Assembly: GCA_003116995.1 (NCBI GenBank)
Contig: BDSL01000078.1
Location: forward strand, 463,359 to 527,358
DNA: 64,000 nucleotides
DNA from: Yamagishiella unicocca
Taxonomy: Eukaryota > Chlorophyta > Chlorophyceae > Chlamydomonadales > Volvocaceae
Direction of reading: 5' to 3'
The notes beneath the pieces are model-generated. The model saw nothing but the letters and a program-made list of their open reading frames with translations. It made no database searches and had not been told where the DNA came from. Both the position numbers and the translations under genes were made by a program. The stretch's first letter is position 1; every line of letters begins with the position of its first letter. Of this stretch, positions 21,813 to 33,812 are shown in pieces.

Positions 21813-23909
21813 TGCGGACCGGGGAACCACACTATCGTTGTATCTCTCAGCCCGCCAAAGCCACTTCGTTCTACGGCGCCCCTGGTCACGAGTCGCGACC
21901 CCAGCAGCGGTGCAGGGTAGGCAAGGCGTTTCACGATGTGTTGGTACCGGGTGTTGCTTCGGTAGGGTGTGTGCAAATGCGTTGAAACAGCATGGCAAGG
22001 TGGTCACCGGCATCTGGAGCGCCTGACAGCACTTCCGTCACTCCACTCCCGCTGTGACCGTTGTTGCTCCGTCCCTGACCGCAAGGAGTCGTTTGTTTCC
22101 GAGCGGGACACGGGGGTTCGGTGCTGTCGGCTGCGCCCAGCGTGGATTTCCCACGCCCGGGGCTCCGGGCAGCGGAGTTGGGTTGGGAGCCGGGAGCGGT
22201 CGTTGCACGCACCAAGCTTTTGGTTACGAATCGTGGTATAGGAGGGCAAGTAGCAATAATAATGAAGGCGGGGGGCAAGCAGTGAGATCATCTTTGGTAA
22301 TGCCGATTGCTGCCGCTGGGGGCTGTCCTGATTGCATGTAACCTGCGAAGCTGGCCCTGGTACGTACTGTGGGCGTTGTGGCGGCTTTCATCTCGACAGT
22401 CTACCGGTCGGGTCTCTCACTGTAACGGTAACGCTGCGATTACGTGGCTTCTGGGGCAAGCTCGGTGGATCTGATGGCTGAAACTTTGTACCTGGAGGAG
22501 CATAGGCTGGTCTTGCAATCACGTGTGCCGTTTACCAGGACGCAATTGCGCAATTGCAGCTTGAAACTCAGTGGCAGCTTGGGAGTCACCGCGATAATTT
22601 CGTCGGAAGCAGCATTGGCGTGAACTCCGTTATTTGCGGAGGCACAAGCAGCAAAAGCAAACTGCGCATATCGGCCCTTCAACAACACGCTGACAGAGTG
22701 TTTTGCACAAGTGTGACATGGGAGCTAAAGCGTCAGCAAACTATCTCGCTATCTCCATCAGCAGGCTATCTCGTTACTTTCATCCCACACCTGGTCTAAC
22801 TTGTTCGGCCCAATCCTGCACAAGCCACATCAGCGGTGCCGTACATAGGGAACAGGATGTCCTTTGAACACACAGCATATCAACAAACTTTATCGCTACC
22901 TGTACAGCTTCCAGGCACCGAGTGCGCCCTTCTCACTTCCATTACCGCAAACAAAGCCTCATGCCCGCTCACCTGCTAGGAACATCCGTTATTTAGGCAG
23001 CAGGCTGCTTCCTGCTTCGTCGCAGCCGCATACCGCCCACAACAGTGCTTGAGGCACTGGCATTCGAACGCATCCAGCTACACACCCGCTTGCAAACAAC
23101 GCCGCTCGCCCAACGAATGACATTGCAACCCCACGCCGCCACACCACGCCGCTCTCCTCACATGTCTTGCGGCGCGCTACCTGATAGCGTAGCCCGCCCC
23201 TAATGCGTTCCGCTGCGTACTTCCCCAACGCATGGTCGAATTGGCAGTCCTCCCACCTGCCCATGCAACAGTACTGCAGCGGCAATAAGTACCGCTGTTC
23301 GTCCATTCCTCCATCCGCCCGCCCACACAATGGACGGACAGATGCATGGCGGTACGCAGCAGCCGAGGGAACGTCTCCTACTCTCGCGGAGGTGCCCTTC
23401 CTTGCTCCCACCATACCGCCGCACGTGTAAGCGGAGGGCACCATGGCCTCCTAGGATTCCTGAATTGCCCCTCCATTCCCCACGCGGACTCCAGCAACCC
23501 GCATACTCACCTAACTCGACCCTCTTAGCCAGGTGCGGTCACAGCACCGACAGGGGCTCATGCACGGCATGCACACATGCGCCCCGACGTGTACTCCCCT
23601 CTGCCAAGCAATGCTGCGCGCGCCTTCCCACCCAAATTGCAACCAAATCTGTGGGTTCCTAGCTCACACGCCACTCGCTGGTGTCCGGGCTGGCTCGCCA
23701 CCTTGACTGTCACAACAGTTCGAATGCAACGCCACCACCCTACCACCCAAACTGGCCGTTACTGACCACCACCGAGTACCTGCAGGTGCGGCCCCTGCCG
23801 CAGTGTGGTGCGGCACCTGCATCTTGATAGGAAGGTACGCCCCTCGTGAGGTCTTTGCAACCATGTCTACACATCCCTGTGGTTCATACAAAACTACAAG
23901 GTTGGGAAG
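21813..23909. other. Convergent intergenic region, no supported gene
   Basis: About 2.1 kb separate the stop codons of the ERD2-like gene (+) and the importin gene (-). It contains a candidate poly(A) signal at 22337-22341. ORFs on both strands have no recognisable motifs or convincing splice partners. Confidence 0.45.
22337..22341 (+). terminator. Putative TGTAA polyadenylation signal
   Basis: TGTAA lies about 525 nt past the ERD2-like stop codon, a plausible distance for a volvocalean 3' UTR. It is a short motif and the call is tentative. Confidence 0.3.
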
Positions 23910-26900
23910 CTACTGGTTGGCGGCAGCGGCTGCGGCTTTGTTCCGCGCCTCTGCCGCGTACGCGACCATACCGGTCAGCGCCGCCTGAGTGTTGGCGTCG
24001 CACGAGGACAGCAGCTGCTGATGCCTGCGGGTGCGCAAGGAGCGAAAACGGGCCCACTAGCCGGTGAGGAGCTCATCTTGGTCAAGACCCGGGTATAGTC
24101 TCGCCAAATCGGGCCAGGGCCGAGGCATGCCGTGCTATGGGTGCAAACAATGCGTGCGAAAAACAAATTGTCCCAGCTCAGCTGATTGCTCGAGGCCGTC
24201 GCGTCGGCCCCAACTATCCCCCCCTGCCTCTGGCCCTCTTCGCCCCACCTTGCGGGCATATGATGCTGCAGCCCCGCCAGAGCGTCCGCGAAAAACACGA
24301 AGGGGTCCACGGGGTCAATGGGTGTGTGCACCTGCCAAGGTTGGGTTGGGGCGGGGAGCGATTTGGGATGTGGCCTGCATTGTGGGTGCGCTGGGTAGAG
24401 GATTGCGGCCAATGCAGGTGTGGTTTAGGTTTACGGGTTTGTCAACAGCGGATCTCCAAAACTCTCCCCCTCACCTCTTCGTCGTCCGTGAACTCGTCGT
24501 CCGAGCCGTCCTCGCTGTCCCCATCCAGCAGATCGCGTGCGCCCCGTCGGAGGGCTTTGGTGGTCTCTTCGTCGTCCTGCGGGGGAAGGGTTGAGGAGTG
24601 CGCAGGGGCCACGCAGCGGCAACGCGGGCGATATGAGAGCAAGCGAGGAGGATAGCAGCGCGTGCGGGGACTCGGTCGCGTGGACTGCCAAAATCCTAAA
24701 AGCCCCTCACCTCATCGTCTTCGTCCCCGAAGTCCACGTCGTCATCGTCATCGTCGTCATCGTCATCATCGTCATCTCCCGCCTTGGCCGCCTCCTCCGC
24801 CTCCGCCTGCTGGTCCTTGAGCGCCAGCAGGAGCCGCATGATGCCCGCCTGGACCTGGGGGCCAGCAGGAAGGGAGGAAGGGGCGGGCGAGGAGGGGCCC
24901 GGCGCCGGGCAAATCTGTTGGCATGACGTTAAAATGTAGCCAGCATGGATAGAAAGGAACCCATATTCATGGTAGGATGGAGTGGCGGACACTCAGTCGC
25001 GACGCACGCAAATGGAGCGCCCACCTGTGGCAAGCCCGCCTTGATCTCCTCGGGCATACCCTCCTCCGGCACCGCCAGCATGGCCACCAGGCCCAGCACG
25101 CAGACCTTCTTGTCATGCATACGCCGAAAGTGCTTGGGCTTGCCTGACTTCTTGTTAGCAAAGATGGCGGCGAACCAGGCCGCGAAGAACGACCCAACGG
25201 CACCCATTTGGCTCAGCACGCCCAGCGTCAGTGAAGCGTTGTAGTACAACGCGTTAGCGACCACCAAGACGAGCGTGTCCTGCGCCAAGGAGGTAGCGGT
25301 TGGAGGTTAAGAGGGCCATACGCAAACCCAGCTGGCGTAGATAAGCCATTCCCCCCTGAATCAAATGCGCCTCAAGATCATGAACCTGGCGCGCCCTCGG
25401 CGCTTTGCAGGCACCACCGGCGGTTCAGGTGCCAGCGAGGGTGGTCGCAGGACACGGGTGCGAATTGCTCCCACTTGCGAACATGCACCGGCCCCACCTT
25501 GAGCGTGCGGTTTCCCGCGGTCTGCAGCTTGCTTAACGCTAGCTGCAGGTAGGGCGCGACCCACGCGTCCACCCTGCCGCGGCAGTTCTGCAGCACCACC
25601 TCCAGCAGCTTAGCGGCGGGGACAATGTCGCGCTCGCCGTAGTCGCCGGTGAGCGCCGCCTGCACCATGCCGAAGAGGCTTGTCCGGTAGTCGGGAGTGG
25701 CGCAAGTGAGGAACCGCTCCGTGTCGCGGCTGATGAAGTTGTCCAGCGGGACCTGGTCGGTGCCGAGGATGGGAGGGTAGAGGAGAGAAGGATAATGAGG
25801 CGCGATGCAATTAGTACACGCTGCATAACCGTCAGCATCAAGCGAGGCATGCGGCTGCTGGAGTGCACGTGGAGCTGCGATACCCGGGAAGCCCCTTGCA
25901 TACCACCAGCATCACCTCGAGGCCGTGCCGCGCCACCCCGATTCTCTACCTCCACCTAATTCCAATTACCCAACAACTCGGGCCTTCTAACCCTCAGGGC
26001 CGCCAGGCATCACTCACCAAAATGTTCTCCCAGTAGTCGATCGCCCACTCATTGACCGCCGACTCAATCTGCGGCCAGAGCGCCCACAGCCGCTCGCTGA
26101 TGGACGGGCCGTAGTACGTCAGGTAAGACAGCATCTCCAGCACCTGCACGACAGTTGGGATATTTTGCGAGTATGACAATTACAGCGGTGGGGCCCGACG
26201 CGCACGCGTGCACTGTGTGCTCGAGCCCCCCTTGTACACGTATTGCGCACAAATGCACAAACCAGCATTAGCCGCCCCAACCGGCCCGGCCCCTCAACGA
26301 CGCCCACAAACTTCAATCCCCCAATCGCCAACGACCTGCAGCTGGCGATCAGCCCCACGCGGTGAATAACTCCACCCCTGCTCAACAGCCCTAAAACCCT
26401 ATCCACAACTTACCTCCTCAAATACATCCTGACCCTCAGTCGACAGCATGCGGTGCAGCAGCGGGTACAGCACCTCCTCCAGCGACGCCACCAAGGCGGG
26501 CTGCTCGCTGCAGCTTTCCAGCAGGGTGTTCAGGGCGCGCATGCAACCGAAGGCGGCGATGCCGGCTGCGGAGAGGAGAACGCGCATGTACAGGCGGTGG
26601 GCAGTCGTGTGGGTAGGTGGGTGGGATGTCGTCTGGGAGTAGGGGTATTGCTCCTAAAGCCCTGCTTCCTCACGCCCTCCAGTGACCCTGGCCAACAGCT
26701 TCCCTCCTCCTGCCCTTCCCACCCACCCGTGTCGTCATCCCCCTCCGCGTCCTCGTCCGACGCCGCGCAGTACTTCCAAAAGGCGCCCGCCAGCTGCGCT
26801 GCCATCTGAGTGGCGTACGGTGCTATGGAGTCCCCAAATTTGTCCACCAGCACCTCAAGAGTGAATACCAGGTCCTCGTTGTCAACCTAGACCGGGGTGG

Positions 26901-29900
26901 GCGGGATGGGCGAGGGAAGACTGAGTGGGAGTTGCTGGTTGGCAGTTGGCGCAGGGAAAGGACATCGTTCTCCCCACCTGGTTCATCAGGCCGAATATGG
27001 AGTTGAGGAGCTGCGGTAGGGCGGGCGCCACGGGCGCCACGTCCTCCATCTCCTCCAGGAAGTGCCGCAGGGACACCACCGCGTCAACCCGCACCGGCAG
27101 CTCGGGGTCGCCCAGGCAGCGGGCAACCTGGACAAGGGAACATGCGGCCGGACGAGCAGCGCGGTTAGGAGGAGCTCGAGCGCGTCTTTGGGTGCAGCTA
27201 GTTTACCAGCCGCGCTGCATTTGCTACAGGTGCAACAGCCCTAGGCGGAGGGAAGGGGACATCTGTTAGGCGCCCGCTACATTTCGCCATTTTGGCCACC
27301 CCTCACTTTCCATGGGACATTTTGGCGTTTGACTTCCCCCTTGACTTAGCGGCTGGATTCCGGGCAATGCTATTCGTGTAGGGACATCTAGTACAGGGAT
27401 GCCGGTACGATGCTGGTACAATGAACCCCTTCAGATGGCCCACCTGCTCGAAGAAGCGCATGTAGGTGGGGCCGGAGTTCGTGCCGTCCGGGAACGTTGT
27501 GTCGCAAAACACCCCGCTGACCCACACAGCTTTGCTGCGCAGGTGGCCGAGAGGGGAGGCGAAGCAGGGCATCACGTACGTGGCCATGATAGGGCCCAGC
27601 TGCTCCTTGTACGGTTTCTGTTTGTAAGGAGGGGTCGATGAAAGGAAGGAAGAGGGCGTGGGCGTTGTGTGTTCGGCCTCTCGTATGCTAATACCGTATT
27701 GAGGCAAACATAGGCCTAGAAGTAATAACGGTTAGCAATAGAACACATGTGGAGGTCATGCGTAATCGATGGGTCGCAAACAAATGTCTGCCAGGATCAA
27801 CTCAGCCTAAGCAGTGTCCTTCACCAATGGGGGCAAGAGGCGGACAATCACATGCCCCACATTCCTTGGCCGCTAGCGCGGCTACACTTATATTCCAGAT
27901 TCGTTTGTCAGCAAGCAGCTTGTTTAACATCCAGCCTCTCGGCAAGCGCATAACGAAAAATTGCGGTCCTCGCACCAGACCTGCTTGGGCACCCGCCCCC
28001 CGAAACCCGCCCGGCAGCGCCCATGCGCCTCAATTCACAGCCACACCTTGGCCTTCAGCAGCGGCGCCAGGCATCCCACCGCCAGCAGCGCCCCATCCAC
28101 CCGGCGGGCATCAGCCGCCGGCGGCACCCCGCCCTCCGCCACACTGCGCGCAAAGGCCGACAGGAGCCCCGCCACAAGGCCCATGAAGGCGTCAAGGTGG
28201 GCGCGCTTCTTGCTGCACAGGTCGTGAGCGAAGTTGGCGGCGGCGGTCTTGGGCGAGTACATGTCCTCAAGGATGTCGTATCCCTGGAGGAGAGTGGGAA
28301 ATAAAGCGCAGTCAGCGATGTACGGTCTGGTAGGAGGTCCGCAGGGCGGGGGAGACGCCATGGCCTCCGTACCCAGGAGTATGTTACACCCAACAGCCCC
28401 GGTCAGGGCGTTCCCCAGGCCTGGAAGTCACGTCTCAGTCATTTTGACGCCCACCTTGCGAATGTACTCCTGTGGGTCCTCCAACCATAGCCTGGCGTCC
28501 TCGTCGTTGAAGGCCATGAGCGGGAACGCCACGTGGTGCAGCAACTGGTCCCAGGAGGATCCCACCCGCTTGTAGCAGGAGGAAATGTTGACGGCGTGGC
28601 TCATGTACTGTGTGGTGGGGTGGTGGAATTGTTGACGTGGGTGGTCCAGTGCCGCTTGGGCAAACAGTCCCAGCCCTCAACCCCCTTCTGGGGTTCGCAC
28701 CTGGAACAGGAGGTTGGTGCAGCGCGGGCTAAAGTAGGCGCCCGAGGCCAGTTGCGACATAAGACCCAGATGAGCATCCAGGAAATGGAGCATGCACTCC
28801 GACTGCGGCATCAGCAAGTGGGACAGGTGATATGTTTGTGGCGATGCATTTTCAACAGTCCGTTGAGCGCGGGAGGTTCAAGGGAGGTAAAACTGGCTGC
28901 GATGTCAGGGTTACCACTGCGGACCCGCCAGCGAATAACCAAACAGTTTGAAAATGACGGCAACGTACGCGCCGAAGCTCTCTTGCAGCGTTTGTGAAGA
29001 GGAACGGCTCCCCCCTGCCGTTGTTTCTGCCCGAAGGAGCCCGAATCAGTCTTTAGCATCCCGTGCCTCTCACCGTCGACCCAAACCCACACGCACCACG
29101 TACAGCTCGGCGAACTGCTTTTCCGTACCGTCGCGGCAGTGCTTGGCCTGCCCGTACCTGTCATGACCCGGGGTAAAGGGAGATGTCAGCATGACACTGG
29201 CCCGTTACCTGACAAATCCTGTGCGGTCCGAGAACCGTCCTAGGTATCCTACCCCACACAGCGTGGATCAGAGCCTGGCTCCTAGCCACCTTTTACGCTG
29301 CGTCCTAGCCTTCCTAGCTCCACTGTAGCCCCGCTGTAGCCCCTGCTAGTTTCATCCGCCTGACCCACTTATCCCATACCATGTCGGCACCACTTGCCTG
29401 TTGAACAAGCGGTATGTGATGTGCAGCACCCACTTCTTGGCCTTCCACCAAGGCGCAGCGGGGCGGTCGTCAGCGTCCAGCGCGGCCACCTCCTGTTAAG
29501 GTGGAGAGGCAGGAACCCCGAAAGGAGAGGGTCGGGGACACCAAGACGTGGGTGGAGCAACACAGGGTCCGGCCACGCACTGACATCTTCTGGGTCGCGG
29601 CCCTGAGCTTTGCATGGCTACGGTTGCTACCAGCCTGGGATGAATCGTTTCCCTCCTGCCCCCAACCTTTCACCCACCGCCGGCTCCGGCTGCGTCAGTG
29701 CGCTGTGCAGCGCCCCCATCCAGCCCGCGAAGGTCTCTCGGTCGAGCAGTGCCGCCGGGACCCCCATGTAGGTGGACGACCAGAAGGTTTTGCACACCAG
29801 CTTGACGTAGCCGGACACCTTGGGGAGGCGCACGGATTTCGGACAAAATGCAGACCTTAGGATATAGCTATGACGCATACTGCGGCCTGCCAGTCGCTCT

Positions 29901-32030
29901 ATGGCGGCCCATGCGACACCGACGTATAGCTGCTCGTCTGACCCATACACGCCCCTCTCGCGTACAGGCCTGACCCCCCGTCATTCATCAGCAAACTCGC
30001 CCCACCATTACCATCACCAACAAACGTCCGCCTCCCAGCCCTCCCGTTCTTCAGGCCATCCAAGCGTTGTCTCCCCCAGGCACACCTGCGTACTGGGCGG
30101 CGCCGCCAGCAGCTGCCTGAAGATGTGCAACAACAGCGGAAAGGCTGTGGAGATGATGCCATCAAGAGGGGCCCGCTCCTCCTCGTCGCGGAACTCATAC
30201 TTGCGGGCTAGCAGCCGCAGGGCCAGCAGCCCTCCGTGCACTCGGACCTGATCCTGTGGCTCGGAGGGCGGCGGGATGTGGAAGTCTGGCCAGCAGGTAC
30301 GACACCAGGAAGCGAAGTTGCATTCAGGGTTAGCGCATAGACGGCAAGGAATGGCGCTGCATTATGAACAGAAGGGGGCGCGTGTTGGACCACATCAGCG
30401 GGCCGCTGAAACCCATCGCCTCTGGCGCTCCCCTTTAGCACATCCCTACCTGCGCTGACAGGTTGCCGTACAGAGTCTCCATGAGCCCTGGCCAACGCTC
30501 AGGGTAATCGCAGTATACGATGATTTTGAACACCTCCGACAGCTGAGACTGGATGTTGTGTGGCGCCCTGAAAGCGCCGGGTGAGTTGGGAGACGGGGAG
30601 CTGGATTGGGGGGGCCAGGTTCCCAGGAGGATGTCCGATGCCTACCTGCCCCGACAGGACCACCACCAAAGACAAGATACCTCAGCAGAGGACACTAGCG
30701 GAGTTCCAACCCGCATTATGGATGCCGTAGCTAGTCCAAGAAAATATCCCTACTGGGAAGTACCCACCCGCACCCGCAGCCGTCGTCCGTGACCCGTGTG
30801 AGCCTTTGAAACCCTAAAAACCTATTGGCTTTGGACCGGCGTCTCCTCCCTGGACTAAACCCAACGAATACATCGCCCTTAACCAATGGCTTAAAGACCG
30901 CTTCAATCTATGATCCAGGATCATGGATAACGGTCACTCTCATGGAAAGACCCATATTTATAAAAAAATATGCATGCAAAATGTGCCTTAACCATCCCTA
31001 GCCTATGCCACTGTAATGTTGCTGCTTCTTAACATGATCCCTAGACTCGAACCCCAAGGCAACCCTTGCTTGTAAAGGATTTCCTGTAGGCACCTGATCA
31101 TGGCCTCGAGGATGTTTTGCCGCACAACCTCCTTGTCCGAATCAGGGATAACATACTGTGCGGTGACACCTACAGGGCCGTGGACCGAGGTGGTGCGTTA
31201 AGGACGACCCACGGGCAAGCGGGGGACTGGGGCACCAAACATCGTGGTGAGTTAAGCTCAGCAACCAGCACAAACGTTGCAGTGGTGTGCTATGAACAAC
31301 AGGCGGCGAAGAATTCGCAACTGGTTAGGTGTGCGAGGTGGGGCGGTGATGTGCAGGAACGACAACGGCAGCCCGATAAGACCAGAAGTTTGCACCTGAC
31401 GAGGTTGTTAAGTTTGCACCTTGTGTGGCTGTGGGCTGGGAGCCATTACCACAAACGGTACGCTTGATGTTTGGGACACGTCTGGGCACGCAAGACTCGC
31501 CGTTAGCCCCACCATCAGCCAGTATTTCGCAAGCACGGGCTGAAATTGCGGAAGAGCCACAAATGCTTGCTATCAAGGTGCATACATATGTCCTTTGATC
31601 GCGTGAGGCCTGGTCACTTGTCGCACTGCGCGCCATGCCGGAAGACCACCTTCCACCTGTCTCCTTGGCCGCCTACCTGGAGACGACTCATGCGAATCTG
31701 ACTTCTCCCAGCTGCGTTTCACAAAATTTTTGAAGTTGATAGCTGCCATATGTCGCACGCCCGCATCCACCGACTCCTCCGCTGCCACGCGCAGCAGCTG
31801 CACAGCCTGGCCAGGCAGCTGCTCATGCTGCGGAATTACATAGCCAGGGATGAACGTGATAAACGTGATCAGCGTCGAGGGTCTCTCATGGCGTCCCTGG
31901 CGGCAGTTGGCGGCGCCACTTTGCACGCGGGAAGGCACACCTGCTTCAGCATCCGCTCCGCCTCCTTTACATGGTTCTGATCATGGCTCAAACACGCCTG
32001 AAGAACTGGCAAAAGCGCCTGCGCATCCAT
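23910..32030 (-). CDS. Importin-7/8-like nuclear transport receptor (importin-beta family)
   Basis: A Ran-dependent karyopherin carrying cargo through nuclear pores. About 23 exons, 5'->3': 32030-31941, 31827-31677, 31169-31094, 30567-30450, 30253-30086, 29818-29678, 29492-29398, 29157-29097, a short exon 9 not resolved (28940-29020), 28802-28701, 28607-28455, 28283-28047, 27617-27444, 27127-26978, 26886-26727, 26565-26414, 26143-26018, 25752-25498, 25279-25025, 24854-24711, 24576-24475, 24331-24249, 24024-23910. The total is about 1,040 aa, close to IPO7. The N-terminus (MDAQALLPVLQACLSHDQNH) begins the importin-beta N-terminal domain. Landmarks are RHMAAINFKNFVKRSW, SDKEVVRQNILEAMI, YPERWPGLM, RKYEFRDEEERAPL, YFSPRCTNLLFQYMS, SWDQLLHHVAFPLMAFNDED, DPQEYIRK, RVDAVVSLRHFLEEMED and LSYLTYYGP. 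Near the C-terminus is an acidic tract with 13 consecutive Asp, then DPVDPFVFFADAL. The intron after exon 7 uses a GC donor (AACAG/GCAAGT). Confidence 0.93.
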
Positions 32031-33812
32031 CTTGCTTGCTCCTAAGAAGACCGCTGGAGTCTGAGGTCTTCTACCGTCCCCGCAATAAAGTGCACATCAG
32101 AAGAAAGGTTCTGGTGCACAATATTATTCTGTAAACGATCACACCACTGTTTCAGACCTGAATACGGGAGAGCGGGAGATGATGAAAAGGAGGGAAGGGC
32201 ATTGAAATGTGTTGCAGCCCGCACATCCGCATCTGGTTTGAACACCAATACAACTACATCGATCCCAACATTTAACCATCTGCGCACTTTAAAATACACC
32301 AACTCGGCTACCCGTCGTGCAGTACCAGTTTAGAACTTGGCTGGCTGGCACTGTTACTCTGCCTCTTGTGGCTGCATGCCTTGCATGCAAATGGTTGGGA
32401 GAAATCTAACAAACGTCACAGCCATGACGTCGTCTTGCCAGCAAGCTATCCACTGCATGAAGCCCGTATTGGAGACACCCAGCTTATGGGAAACCGTCTA
32501 TTGCCGCCAAATGCAGGCAATCAAGGCTCCAGCGTGATGGTGTCGCAGGAAGAGTGCTGTCGCTGTGGCGGCAACTGCTGCTGAGGATGTAGTGACGGCC
32601 CTCCCGCACAGTTTGGGTACGATGTTCACCCCCGCAATAGCTTCCATTGTCTGGACTCTCAGCCCAGCGCAGCCAATCCCTAGCCCTGGGGTAACTACCA
32701 GCCTAGCTCGCGATATCATCGCTTCGGCTATTTGCTATCAGATCCAACATACCCCAAGGCAGGTTGCCGCTGCGCATACCGAAGGGGTTGCCTCCCATCA
32801 GGTTTTGAGAGCCGTTAATGGCAAGTGACTCGGCAGGGTAATGGGGCACGAGGTATGCGGGCGTATACGAGGGGCATGTATCTGACTGTCCCTAAAGCTG
32901 CGCGAAGGCTATGTGCACTGCGTGGGTTGGGATAGAGCCCACGGTCGTGGAAGATGCCTATCTGGACTTGCATGAAGCCCTGTATACCTCCTCTTTATTT
33001 CTAGAGAGGGCGGGCGGAGGGGGCTTGCACAGGAGCTTAACGGTCTGATGCATGCAGGACACGTGGTGTGCGGGATGAGCAGGAGCCCGGGGAGCCGGAG
33101 TTGGGAGTGACTGGGCCAGGGGGTTCCAAGGCATCCACGCACGCTGTGTCGAGGTGCATCATGCCACCATCAGTGGTATACCCATTGCTTGAGACGGCTT
33201 GAGGAGCACACAGGCCTATCACGACCACCCTCTCTGGCATATCATGCACTAGGGAGGTTTACAAAGCTACATTGCGAGGTACACGAGGGGCCCTGAGGGG
33301 CCATGCCGGGGCGGAGCCTGTGGCCGCAGTCATCGTGCTGGCCGGGCCATGCCGGGCGCGGTTAGGTCAGCTACTTCATCAATTTGTCGTACGCGGCTCT
33401 CAACACATAGCACATTGTGGCAAAAATGGTCCATTATAGTCTTGTAGCCCCAACTGTGAACAACACGTCTCCAGTTTAGCACGGCAATCGGGGCAGCTTA
33501 ATGTCAAAAACCGCTAACATAACCTTTTCTCTGCCGAAGAGGGCACTGCAACGCTTTACATAATAACACAAATGGATTTCAAATGTCCTGACACATGCAT
33601 TTTAGTAAACTAGCGGTATCCATGAATGTTCCGTGCTTGGCATCTGGCCGCAGCTCAGGACGAACCGTTGCTTGCCACGTGTACCTTTCATCGCACGAGT
33701 TCAAGATATAGTTGTAGACGCGGAAGCGGTGGACTCTGGTGGACTACCGCCTATCGCACAGACAGATTTCCAGACACAGCGCGTGGTGCTGCCGTGCGAG
33801 CACCCTTAAATT
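32031..33812. promoter_or_regulatory. Divergent intergenic region, importin and B3 genes
   Basis: About 1.8 kb lie between the two start codons, on opposite strands, so both promoters and 5' UTRs must be here. A minus-strand stretch at about 33037-33249 (PERVVVIGLCAPQAVSSN) is open but not linked to a gene. No known sites were recognised. Confidence 0.4.
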
